Below, in pieces: positions 33,347 to 41,073 of a stretch of DNA of 64,000 nucleotides; the first letter of the stretch is position 1; the number at the start of each line of letters is the position of its first letter. The notes under the pieces are model-generated. The model made no database searches. It was not told the origin of the DNA and saw nothing but the letters and a program-made list of their open reading frames with translations. The DNA comes from Dorea sp. D27. Its GTDB lineage: Bacteria; Bacillota; Clostridia; Lachnospirales; Lachnospiraceae. The translations under genes were made by a program, and so were the position numbers. The stretch spans positions 1,203,263 to 1,267,262 of the forward strand of contig NZ_KQ236743.1 in assembly GCF_001185345.1 (NCBI RefSeq), in the 5' to 3' direction.

Positions 33347-34298
33347 CTACACCTCTTGTCCCGCCGGCTGTTCTTCATACAGAAGCGTTCCCCGGCCGTC
33401 ATATATTCCTTCTATCTGTCCGGGATGCAGATGGCTGCCAAGCACGATGTACCGTTCAAACCGTTTTTCCTGTACGAGCCTGCCAAGCAGCGGCTTCTTC
33501 CTGATCTCCTCCATGGAGGCGCCGTGTATGCTGGCAAGCATCTTGCATCCGCAGTGCATTGCATATTCGACAGCATGTACATCTTCCGCGGCCCCGATTT
33601 CATCTACCGCCAGCACCTCAGGGCTCATGGACCGTATGAGCATTATCATGCCTTCTGCCTTAGGGCAGCAGTCCAGTACGTCCGTGCGCATCCCGAGATG
33701 ATTCTGAGCCACCCCCATATAACAGCCTCCGATTTCAGAGCGCTCATCCACCACTCCGACCGACATCCCCCTCACCCACGCATTTCCGTCTGATATCTGG
33801 CGTATCATATCTCTTAGAAGCGTTGTCTTACCACACCTGGGGGGGCGATATGACGAGCGTATGGCACAGTTGCCTGTTGCATGAGACATACGGGAATACT
33901 GCATCCGCACATCCAATCACTTCATGTGCAATCCGCAGATTTACGGAAGATACGTATTTGATGTTTTTTACTTTTCCGTCCTCTATGATCGCCTGTCCGG
34001 TCATTCCCACTCTGTGTCCTCCTTCAATCGTTATGAAACCCTGTTTCATCTCCTGTTCATATGCGTACAGCGAATAGTTGCTGATATATCCCATCATCTC
34101 TCTGATATCCTCCTTTGTAACAATGTAGGGTCCGCCACGCCCCGGCCCTGTCATAAGCTCATCTCCCCGGTAAACCATAAGAAGCGGCTTGCCTGTCCTC
34201 AGTCTGATCTCCTGCAGATAGTCGAACTGGAGCTGTTCTTCTTCGATGAGCCGGCGTACTTTCATGGGCAGCACCTTCAATATCCTGTCTCTTTGCAT
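33347..34298 (-). pseudogene. spoIIIAA: spoIIIAA, split by a +1 frameshift in a C7 tract
   Basis: SpoIIIAA is the AAA-type ATPase that would energise the SpoIIIA channel. Here the first frame (33828-34298, 156 residues) ends LVISPPQVW-stop, while another frame (from about 33850 to 33347) continues PPRCGKTTLLRDM, the Walker A. Removing one C from the seven-C run (33839-33845, minus strand) joins them into a normal 316-residue protein reading ISPPRCGKTTLL, with Walker B-like EVLAVDEIGAAED and IHGASMEEI later. As written the product lacks the P-loop. Sequencing error, true mutation, phase variation or +1 frameshifting at CCC-C are all possible. The ribosome site AGAGGTGG is normal. Confidence 0.9.
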
Positions 34299-34333
34299 CT
34301 TTGTCCACCTCTTTACACAATATATGTACAGCC

Positions 34334-34362
34334 TTTCAATTTATTACCAAATATGTTACAAT
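34334..34362 (+). promoter_or_regulatory. Probable promoter of the metallophosphoesterase
   Basis: TTTCAA at 34334-34339 and TACAAT at 34357-34362 with a 17-base spacer. The leader that follows is about 75 bases and contains a small hairpin GCCCTC-AGAGGGC at 34369-34381. Confidence 0.5.
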
Positions 34363-34445
34363 CTTAATGCCCTCAGAGGGCAGAGGATTCGTACCTTTAC
34401 CGGCTGGGGGCATTCAGACTAAAGATAAAGAGAGGTTCTCATATT

Positions 34446-35624
34446 ATGATTGCTGTTTTTCTTGCTCCGGTCTATATACTTCTGAACATATATGTATTCC
34501 GCTGGCTCATCCGCTGGATGAGCGCCTGCACCCACCATTTCAAAAAGCGTCCGGTCCGCGCTGCTGTGCTCGTCGTCTACAGCTTCTTTGCCCTTTCCAT
34601 CCTCATATCCTTTTTCTGGCCTGTGAGATGGCTCAAGACGCTCACGAACATCTGGTTTGGAACGGTGTGCTACATCCTGCTGACCGTAGCTGCAGCCGAC
34701 CTTATCCGCATCATGCTGAAATATATTATCAAAGTCGACCGGCAGCGGCTCTCATCCCGCCGGACTTTCGTCGCGGCCGGCGCGGTATGCATCGCAGCCA
34801 TATTGTCCGTCAGCGTATACGGCTTCCTGAATGGGAAACATATCCGTACGACAGAATATGACGTGTCGATAGATAAAGATGCCGGTAATATCCATTCCAT
34901 GAAAGTCGTGCTGACCGCTGACCTGCATCTTGGATACAACACCGGTAATCATGAGATGAAGCAGATGGTGCAGAAGATAAACGCGCAAAATCCCGATCTC
35001 GTCGTCATAGCCGGCGACTTCTTCGACAATGACTTCGATGCCCTGGATGACCCGGACAAAATAGCAGCGACGCTGCGGGGCATCAAAAGCTCCTATGGCG
35101 TATATGCCTGCTATGGCAATCACGATGTACAGGAGAAGATTCTTGCCGGCTTCACGTTCAACCATGACGAGAAGAAAGTAAGTGACCCGCGGATGGACCG
35201 GTTCCTCACAGACTCCGGCATCACCCTGCTCAGGGACGAGGGGATATTGATCGAGGATTACTTCTACCTGTATGGCAGGGCCGATGAAGAGAGGCCCGGC
35301 AGAGGAATCGATGTACGCAGGACTGCGGAAGAGCTGACAGAAGGTATGGATTTGGACAAGCCTGTCATCGTCATCGACCATGAGCCGAAGGAACTGGATG
35401 CGCTTGCACGAGCGGGGGTGGATCTGGATCTGTGCGGTCATACGCACGACGGACAGATGTTCCCCGGCAATGTAACGATAAAGCTTATGTGGGAAAATGC
35501 ATACGGATACTTGAAGAAAGGTAAGATGCACAATATTGTCACCTCCGGTGTCGGCGTATTCGGTCCGAATATGAGGGTCGGCACGAAGAGTGAAATATGC
35601 GCCATAAATGTATCCTTCCGATAG
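34446..35624 (+). CDS. Membrane-anchored metallophosphoesterase (YkuE-like)
   Basis: A 392-residue protein with about four N-terminal membrane helices (1-140) and a C-terminal calcineurin-like phosphoesterase domain. The metal-binding motifs appear in order: LTADLHLGY (D-x-H, about 157), AGDFFDN, YGNHDVQ, VIDHEP and CGHTHDGQMFPG. Members of this family hydrolyse phosphodiesters or UDP-diacylglucosamine-type lipids; the substrate here is unknown. The N-terminal membrane region is longer than in YkuE. It is the only plus-strand gene between 3 and 52 kb and stands alone. Confidence 0.88.
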   Translation: MIAVFLAPVYILLNIYVFRWLIRWMSACTHHFKKRPVRAAVLVVYSFFALSILISFFWPVRWLKTLTNIWFGTVCYILLTVAAADLIRIMLKYIIKVDRQRLSSRRTFVAAGAVCIAAILSVSVYGFLNGKHIRTTEYDVSIDKDAGNIHSMKVVLTADLHLGYNTGNHEMKQMVQKINAQNPDLVVIAGDFFDNDFDALDDPDKIAATLRGIKSSYGVYACYGNHDVQEKILAGFTFNHDEKKVSDPRMDRFLTDSGITLLRDEGILIEDYFYLYGRADEERPGRGIDVRRTAEELTEGMDLDKPVIVIDHEPKELDALARAGVDLDLCGHTHDGQMFPGNVTIKLMWENAYGYLKKGKMHNIVTSGVGVFGPNMRVGTKSEICAINVSFR

Positions 35625-35660
35625 AAGAGACCTGCCGCTTAAAGCGGCAGGTCTCTTCTG
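35624..35660. terminator. Shared hairpin of convergent genes
   Basis: An 18-base-pair stem AGAAGAGACCTGCCGCTT with its complement, loop AA, spans the stop codons of the metallophosphoesterase (plus) and the ABC permease (minus). There is no long T run on either side, so it may act mainly as a bidirectional RNA end-stabiliser. Confidence 0.65.
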
Positions 35661-36436
35661 CTGAATCTTTCTATGCCTGCAGCCATCAGTACAATTCCCG
35701 CCCCATACAGGGCTGCGCACATCAGCCATGCCTGGCCGTCCCCCGCGCTCAGACCGTCGATATCGAACAACGTCAGAGGGGTAGCATATTTCAGGCTTTC
35801 AAACTTCTCTCCCACCCTTGATATCATCTGCAGCAGCAGGGAGTATACTACGACAGCCGTACTTATGGCGGAAGCATTCTTCGATTCATTGCAGAAGCAG
35901 GAGGCACACATGCCTGCACCGCCGAAGAATACGAGCAGTCCCAGAAGGCCTGTGTTGAGCCGCAGGAATGCTTTCATATCCATCTCTCCGGGAAACAGCA
36001 CTTCGCTGACGATAAGAATCAGGCCGGTCGCAAACCCTACCATGATGACAAGGCACAACAGAAGGAACAGCGCCTGCGTCAGCATAATCTTCCATCTCTT
36101 CACCGGAGCCGCCAGCAGATATGCCATGGAGCCGTTGTCTACATAACGTGCCGCCAGCCTGTTTGCCAGAATTATGATAAAGACGCCTGGGAACGCGACA
36201 TACAGCACGCCATACAGATAGCTTGATACGAATTCAAGCAGGGTGGCTCCCACATTTGTCATTCCGAATGCCGCGAACATGCCTGGCATGCTGTCTGCCA
36301 TCGCCCGGAGGCCGTCCCCCATCTTTGGGTCGAACATCATGGTAATCATGCTGCCGTACATGCCGAGCACCGCCAGAAAGATGGCGAGCAGTATCCAGTT
36401 GGATTTGATCTCTTTTTTAAATAACGTCGTATTCAT
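35639..36436 (-). CDS. ABC-2-type exporter permease
   Basis: A 265-residue membrane protein with six predicted helices, starting MNTTLFKKEIKSNWILLAIF. The pattern of a cytoplasmic amphipathic start, then a large loop after the first helix, then five helices is that of ABC-2 permeases working with the adjacent ATPase. The ATG overlaps the ATPase stop (TAATG), giving tight translational coupling. The natural substrate cannot be inferred; TetR-linked systems of this kind often export toxic compounds. The stop codon lies inside a hairpin. Confidence 0.85.
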   Translation of the reverse strand: MNTTLFKKEIKSNWILLAIFLAVLGMYGSMITMMFDPKMGDGLRAMADSMPGMFAAFGMTNVGATLLEFVSSYLYGVLYVAFPGVFIIILANRLAARYVDNGSMAYLLAAPVKRWKIMLTQALFLLLCLVIMVGFATGLILIVSEVLFPGEMDMKAFLRLNTGLLGLLVFFGGAGMCASCFCNESKNASAISTAVVVYSLLLQMISRVGEKFESLKYATPLTLFDIDGLSAGDGQAWLMCAALYGAGIVLMAAGIERFSRRDLPL

Positions 36437-37332
36437 TATTCCGCCGCCCCCTCTCCGTAGAAATGCAGGAAGAATTCTTCCAGGCTCTGCGTACGCACGT
36501 TCAGATCCGTCACCGTATACGTACCGGCTTGTTTTACAAAGGAATCCAGATTCCGTCCGACTCGCGCAGTCACTGTCCTGGACCCGTCCTGGCATACCGC
36601 CTTCGGAAAAGCGGAAGCAAAATCTGCCGCCATCGCAGCCGCCAGAAAGGTAATCTCCACCGTCTTCTGCCTGCCCTCTCTCAGCTTATCCATATCTTCC
36701 ACCGCGACAAGCCTGCCGTCACGGATGATTGCCGCCCGGTCGCAGGTACGCTCGACTTCCTCGAACATGTGAGAAGACATGAGGATTGTCCTGCCTCGTT
36801 CCTTTTCCGCAAGTATCAGTTCCACGAACCGGTTCTGCATGAGCGGATCCAGGCCGCTCGTCGGCTCATCAAGAATCAGGATATCCGCCCCCGTGTCCAT
36901 GAAGGCGCAGACGATGCCTATCTTCTGCTTCATCCCTTTGGACATCTTTTTCAACTTCCCCGACGCGTTCAGTTCGAACAGCTCCATAAGCTCGTGTGCC
37001 CGATCCATCCCCTTCATCTTCTTCATCTTCGCCACAAATCTTATGAACTCCATACCGTTCATAGAATCTATGAATGCAATCTCTCCCGGAAGATACCCGA
37101 CTGATTTCTGAATCTTATCCGCTTTTTTAAAACAGTCCATCCCCTGGATTGACAGACTTCCGCTGTCAGGTTTGATGAACCCCATGAGCTGGCGGATCGT
37201 CGTAGTCTTGCCTGCCCCGTTAGGACCGAGGAAGCCGAGGACTTCTCCCTTCTCTACAGAGAAGCTCACATCAAAGACTCCGCGTCCTCTCCCATAGTCT
37301 TTTGTTATATTGCTGATCTCAATCACGCCCAT
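36436..37332 (-). CDS. ABC transporter ATP-binding protein (drug/lipid exporter type)
   Basis: A 298-residue nucleotide-binding subunit. Walker A GPNGAGKT is at 36-43, the ABC signature region reads KMSKGMKQKIGI, and Walker B is ILILDEPTSGLDP. The roughly 70 residues after the switch histidine region are typical of the CcmA/DrrA exporter class. ATG at 37332 has AAGGAGG nine bases upstream and overlaps the TetR stop by 14 bases; the frame up to 37440 is a shadow in tetR. Confidence 0.92.
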   Translation of the reverse strand: MGVIEISNITKDYGRGRGVFDVSFSVEKGEVLGFLGPNGAGKTTTIRQLMGFIKPDSGSLSIQGMDCFKKADKIQKSVGYLPGEIAFIDSMNGMEFIRFVAKMKKMKGMDRAHELMELFELNASGKLKKMSKGMKQKIGIVCAFMDTGADILILDEPTSGLDPLMQNRFVELILAEKERGRTILMSSHMFEEVERTCDRAAIIRDGRLVAVEDMDKLREGRQKTVEITFLAAAMAADFASAFPKAVCQDGSRTVTARVGRNLDSFVKQAGTYTVTDLNVRTQSLEEFFLHFYGEGAAE

Positions 37333-37951
37333 CCAAGTATTCCTCCTTATATACGAGCTTTCTAAACATATCCATCCATCGGTCAAACTCCTCCAGCAGC
37401 ATATCCACATACATCGGTTTTCCCGACATCCTAAGATCATGCAGGTAGCCGTCCGCCATCCATATGAGCATCTTCATCACCATATATGGTTCTACATCTT
37501 CCTTGAACTTATAGGCGTCGATATTGCCAAAATACATTTGATACATTACTTCTATCTGGGATAGGTTGATCTGCTTCAACTCGTCAGACACATCTTCCTT
37601 CTCTGAATAGAACGCCCGCATGGCGAAGTCCGTTATGTACGGATTCTTGTTCAGCACTTTCACCTTCTTTTGGGATGCATAGGAAAGCAGTCCGAAGAAA
37701 TCGGTTATCTCATTAAATTTCTTATCCACCACCTGTTCCTTCATCACATCCATCACATAGCCATACAGGTATAGATACAACTCCTTCTTATTATGAAAAT
37801 AATAAAACAGAAGCCCTTTGGACACACCCGCCTTCGACGCTATCAAGTCCGTGGAGGCACGTTTGTACTCATTCTGGGAGAACACCTCCATGGCCGCATT
37901 GATGATGCTTTGCCGCTTCTCTTCCGAAAGCGTATAAAACTTCTCATTCAT
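37319..37951 (-). CDS. TetR-family transcriptional regulator
   Basis: A 210-residue repressor. The helix-turn-helix lies in residues 14-50 (AAMEVFSQNEYKRASTDLIASKAGVSKGLLFYYF region; recognition helix ends GLLFYYFHNKKELY). The C-terminal ligand domain is unassigned. As the first gene of a three-gene unit with an ABC exporter it very likely represses that unit and itself. GACCGAAGCGGTC and an adjoining GACCGGT half (37966-37996) upstream are a plausible operator. Confidence 0.9.
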   Translation of the reverse strand: MNEKFYTLSEEKRQSIINAAMEVFSQNEYKRASTDLIASKAGVSKGLLFYYFHNKKELYLYLYGYVMDVMKEQVVDKKFNEITDFFGLLSYASQKKVKVLNKNPYITDFAMRAFYSEKEDVSDELKQINLSQIEVMYQMYFGNIDAYKFKEDVEPYMVMKMLIWMADGYLHDLRMSGKPMYVDMLLEEFDRWMDMFRKLVYKEEYLDGRD

Positions 37952-37965
37952 CTTCTCACCCCTTA

Positions 37966-37996
37966 CATTGTCCAGACCGGTTTGACCGCTTCGGTC
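37966..37996. promoter_or_regulatory. Candidate TetR operator
   Basis: On the minus strand GACCGAAGCGGTC is a perfect inverted repeat with a three-base centre, followed by AAACCGGTC that repeats the half-site. It lies 20-45 bases before the tetR start, where an autorepressor would bind. The link is positional only. Confidence 0.4.
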
Positions 37997-38067
37997 ATCC
38001 CTTATCTATAACAATACCCTATTGACTATATTTTACAACCCCTTGCCGCAAAAGTTTCAAGATAAAG

Positions 38068-38172
38068 CAAAAGGGCCAGACCCCTCTACAAGGTCTGTCC
38101 CTTTCGCATAGGGGTCTGTCCCTGCTTGAAGGGGTCTGTCCCCTTTCTACCATAGGGGTCTGTCCCCTATGC
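38068..38172. repeat. Cluster of GGGGTCTGTCCCC-type palindromes after phnX
   Basis: Five related units lie in about 105 bases. A hairpin with 16-base arms (GCAAAAGGGCCAGACC and a complement with two mismatches) is followed by three copies of GGGGTCTGTCCC(C/T). The last, CATAGGGGTCTGTCCCCTATG region 38151-38171, contains the phnX stop codon. The core differs from the repeats at 6198 and 18522 only in TGTC versus TGAC. Confidence 0.85.
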
Positions 38173-38937
38173 GATGATGTCTAGCAGCCCGCGCATATCT
38201 TTTATGATAAAGTCTGCTCCTGCCTCATTATATATGGCTTCTGCCCTTCTGCACCGTTCCAGCTTTCCGCTGTCATCCAGTGCCTCATATTCTGTCCGGG
38301 AGAGTCCCATGACGGAACTCCCTTCCACAATCCCGACTGTCGTTACGCCTGCGTTTTTCCCTTCCTTGATATCTGCCACCGTATCGCCTACTTTGATGAC
38401 GCCGCTGACGGAAGACGCCTGGAGGGTCTCCATATTGCGGAAAATCATGTACGGATATGGCCTTCCCATATTCTTGACAGAATTCGGGCTGACCCACATA
38501 TCCGGCACATAGCCATCTGCTCTTGCGGCAGGGACTACGATTTCCATCATCTCATCCGTATAGCCTGTCGTGGAGCCGATTTTGATTCCCAACGACCTGA
38601 GCTCTTCCACGACCTCCAGAACGTACGGTTTGACTTCGGCAAATTGTGGAAGGATTTCAAGCGTCCGCCGCTCCATATTCTTGTAGACAGCCTCCACATC
38701 CTCCTCGTTCCACCCCCGACCCTGGCATTCTTTCCAGAGACCGGATATCCTCGGCATCTCAAGCATCGTGCGGATATGGTCTATCTTAAGCATCCCCATC
38801 GGCTTTCTCACTTCTTCCATCGCAGGCTCTATCCCGTACGTCCGGAATGCTTCTACGAACGCCTGCACCGGTGCAAAGCATCCGTAATCGACCGTCGTCC
38901 CGGCCCAGTCAAATATCACCAATTCCGTCTTCTGCAT
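38167..38937 (-). CDS. phnX: Phosphonoacetaldehyde hydrolase
   Basis: A 256-residue HAD-superfamily enzyme splitting phosphonoacetaldehyde into acetaldehyde and phosphate, the C-P-bond-breaking step. The nucleophile is D10 in FDWAGTTVDYG, the Schiff-base lysine is K51 in RKPMGMLKIDH, and GSTTGYTDEMM and GVIKVGDTVADIKEG supply later HAD motifs. Length and residues match the family. The start overlaps the phnW stop (TAATG), and the stop is inside a palindromic repeat. Confidence 0.96.
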   Translation of the reverse strand: MQKTELVIFDWAGTTVDYGCFAPVQAFVEAFRTYGIEPAMEEVRKPMGMLKIDHIRTMLEMPRISGLWKECQGRGWNEEDVEAVYKNMERRTLEILPQFAEVKPYVLEVVEELRSLGIKIGSTTGYTDEMMEIVVPAARADGYVPDMWVSPNSVKNMGRPYPYMIFRNMETLQASSVSGVIKVGDTVADIKEGKNAGVTTVGIVEGSSVMGLSRTEYEALDDSGKLERCRRAEAIYNEAGADFIIKDMRGLLDIIA

Positions 38938-40046
38938 TATTCTGTCACCTCCAATCCATGTTCCTGAAAGAACTGCCGGAAAATATCTGCAAGCTTTATG
39001 ATATCCGTCTCATATATCTCACCGATATTGCCGATGCGGAACGTATCCGCCTCTGTCACCTTGCCCGGATAGATGGCGTAGCCTCTCTCTTTGATATAAT
39101 CATACATCTCCTGAAAGGAAAAGCTGCTGCTTTCCGGATAATAAAATGTAGTAATTATCGGACCTTGATTCTTCTCGTCTATATAAGGCTTCACTCCAAA
39201 TTCCTTCATCTTTTTAATGAGAAGCCGGTTACTGCGTGCATAACGCTTTGCCCTGGCGGGTATGCCGCCTTCCTCCTCCAGCTCTTTTAACGCCTTGGAG
39301 AAGGCGAGCACCACATGTGTCGGTGATGTGAACCGCCATTTCCCATCCTTATCCATCGTCTTCCATTGGTCATACAGGTCGAGCGACAGGCTCCTGGCCT
39401 TGCCCCGGCTCTCCATGAGCTTGTCTTTTCTGCAGATGACAAAGGAAAATCCCGGTACGCCCTGGATGCACTTGTTGGCGCTGCTGACGAGAAAATCGAT
39501 TCCAATCTTCTCTACATCCATGTCTACGCCCCCAAAGCTTGACATGGCATCGACAATGAACGTTTTCCCCTCTGCTTTTACTACTTTCGCTACTGCTTCT
39601 ATATCATTCAGTATTCCCGACGTCGTCTCGCTGTGCACCATGGCAACATGCGTAATGTAAGCATCGTCCTTCAGCATCCGCTGAACAGCATCCGACGAAG
39701 GAACCTTGTCGTAATGCTCACGATACACGGTATAAGATAGCCCGCTGTGGTCTGCAATATCCGTCATCCGCTCACCATAAGCCCCGTTGGCCACGATGAG
39801 AAGCTTCTCATCCTTGCCGATGATGCTGGTCAGGACAGACTCTACGCCGAATGTACCGCTCCCCTGCATGAGCACAACCGTATGATCCTCTTCCTCCACA
39901 TGTGCCAGAGACAGCAGCTCTCTCCTGATATCAAGCGTGATTTTCTTATAATCGTCATCCCATGTACAATGGTCAAACAGCATTTCTCCTTTCACCGACT
40001 CTGTCGTCGTGAGCGGACCTGGTGTCAAAAGTTTATAATCATTCAT
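38937..40046 (-). CDS. phnW: 2-aminoethylphosphonate:pyruvate transaminase
   Basis: A 369-residue PLP enzyme converting 2-aminoethylphosphonate and pyruvate to phosphonoacetaldehyde and alanine. The start YKLLTPGPLTTTESVK and the PLP lysine in SSANKCIQGVPGF (K192) are diagnostic; DAMSSFGG holds the ring aspartate. ATG at 40046 follows GAGAGGG; the frame extends to 40235 only as a shadow of the upstream gene. It feeds phnX directly downstream. Confidence 0.96.
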   Translation of the reverse strand: MNDYKLLTPGPLTTTESVKGEMLFDHCTWDDDYKKITLDIRRELLSLAHVEEEDHTVVLMQGSGTFGVESVLTSIIGKDEKLLIVANGAYGERMTDIADHSGLSYTVYREHYDKVPSSDAVQRMLKDDAYITHVAMVHSETTSGILNDIEAVAKVVKAEGKTFIVDAMSSFGGVDMDVEKIGIDFLVSSANKCIQGVPGFSFVICRKDKLMESRGKARSLSLDLYDQWKTMDKDGKWRFTSPTHVVLAFSKALKELEEEGGIPARAKRYARSNRLLIKKMKEFGVKPYIDEKNQGPIITTFYYPESSSFSFQEMYDYIKERGYAIYPGKVTEADTFRIGNIGEIYETDIIKLADIFRQFFQEHGLEVTE

Positions 40047-40077
40047 TTTCTTGTTCCCTCTCTTTAATGTCCTTTTT

Positions 40078-41073
40078 CTATTTGCATTCTTCAGATAGTG
40101 CCTGATGCTTTTCCAGCAGGTCAACAGACAGCTTCTCGGAAAATACTTTTGGATTGCCTGATTGATTGGCATCGTCAGCCTTTTCTCCGTCATAGAGTGG
40201 AATCGGATATGTCTCAAGCAGCTCTTCCCTTCCATATTTGATAATACATTCTGCCATTTCCATCGACAGGTCTTTTTTACCGCTGTCTTTCTCTACGACA
40301 GCCACAGACTCTGTAAGTGTAAAGTTGCCTTCTGAGGGGTCTGCGTAATCAATAGGAAGCCCTTCTTCTTTATCCGCTACGGCCTGATGCCTGAGTCCAA
40401 ATCCGATTGCCACTTCTCCCGCACGTACCTTCTTGATCGGTCCAGATCCGGAATCTTCGATATGCGCTCCTGCATTGGCATAGATATCTGTAAGAATACC
40501 CTTTGCCCCATCCTCGCCATATTCATTTACGATCGCCTGGATCAGCAGCCAAGCCGTAGATGAACTCTGGATGTCTGTCACGGAAATCATATCCTTGTAA
40601 ACCGGATCTGCAAGGTCTTTGATTGATCCAGGAACTGGCAGGTCATTTTCCTTCAGCATCTCGGTGTTATAGATAATCGCCCCTTCCTGTGCCGTAATCG
40701 GCGTATAATAGGCTGGATATTCCTCCATCGCCCCTGTCTCAAATGTGAGATCTGCAAACATCTCATGTTCTTTCTGTGCGCTTTCCAGATAGAAAGAGCT
40801 CATGGTAATCAGGTCCGCCTCGATGTCATTTCCCTCTGCAAGCAGCTTGCCGCCCAGTTCAGACGTACCGAAGGTCTGTACGATGTATTTCCCTTCAAAG
40901 CCATGATTATCGAGGGCGTTCTTCATAGCTTCTACAGCCTCGTCGTCTGCGTTTGTATATAACACCACCTCGTTGTCTGCCGCCTCTGCCTTATTTTTGC
41001 ACCCTGTGAGCGTCATGCCGGATAAAAGCCCCAGAGCCAGCACCACAATTAATATTCTTTTTATTCTCTTCAT
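40078..41073 (-). CDS. 2-aminoethylphosphonate ABC transporter substrate-binding lipoprotein
   Basis: A 331-residue extracytoplasmic binding protein. The N-terminus MKRIKRILIVVLALGLLSG with the lipobox LTGC (Cys about 25) marks a lipoprotein. The mature part starts EVVLYTNADDEAVEAMKNA, like the Fe3+/AEP-binding proteins of the PhnS2 type. The surrounding transport and phnWX genes make 2-aminoethylphosphonate the likely ligand. ATG at 41073 has AGGAGA seven bases upstream. The permease frame runs 83 bases into this gene. Confidence 0.9.
   Translation of the reverse strand: MKRIKRILIVVLALGLLSGMTLTGCKNKAEAADNEVVLYTNADDEAVEAMKNALDNHGFEGKYIVQTFGTSELGGKLLAEGNDIEADLITMSSFYLESAQKEHEMFADLTFETGAMEEYPAYYTPITAQEGAIIYNTEMLKENDLPVPGSIKDLADPVYKDMISVTDIQSSSTAWLLIQAIVNEYGEDGAKGILTDIYANAGAHIEDSGSGPIKKVRAGEVAIGFGLRHQAVADKEEGLPIDYADPSEGNFTLTESVAVVEKDSGKKDLSMEMAECIIKYGREELLETYPIPLYDGEKADDANQSGNPKVFSEKLSVDLLEKHQALSEECK

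Noticed and set aside
34752-35729. 325-codon minus-strand frame
   Set aside because: Antisense to the metallophosphoesterase, whose motifs are clear.
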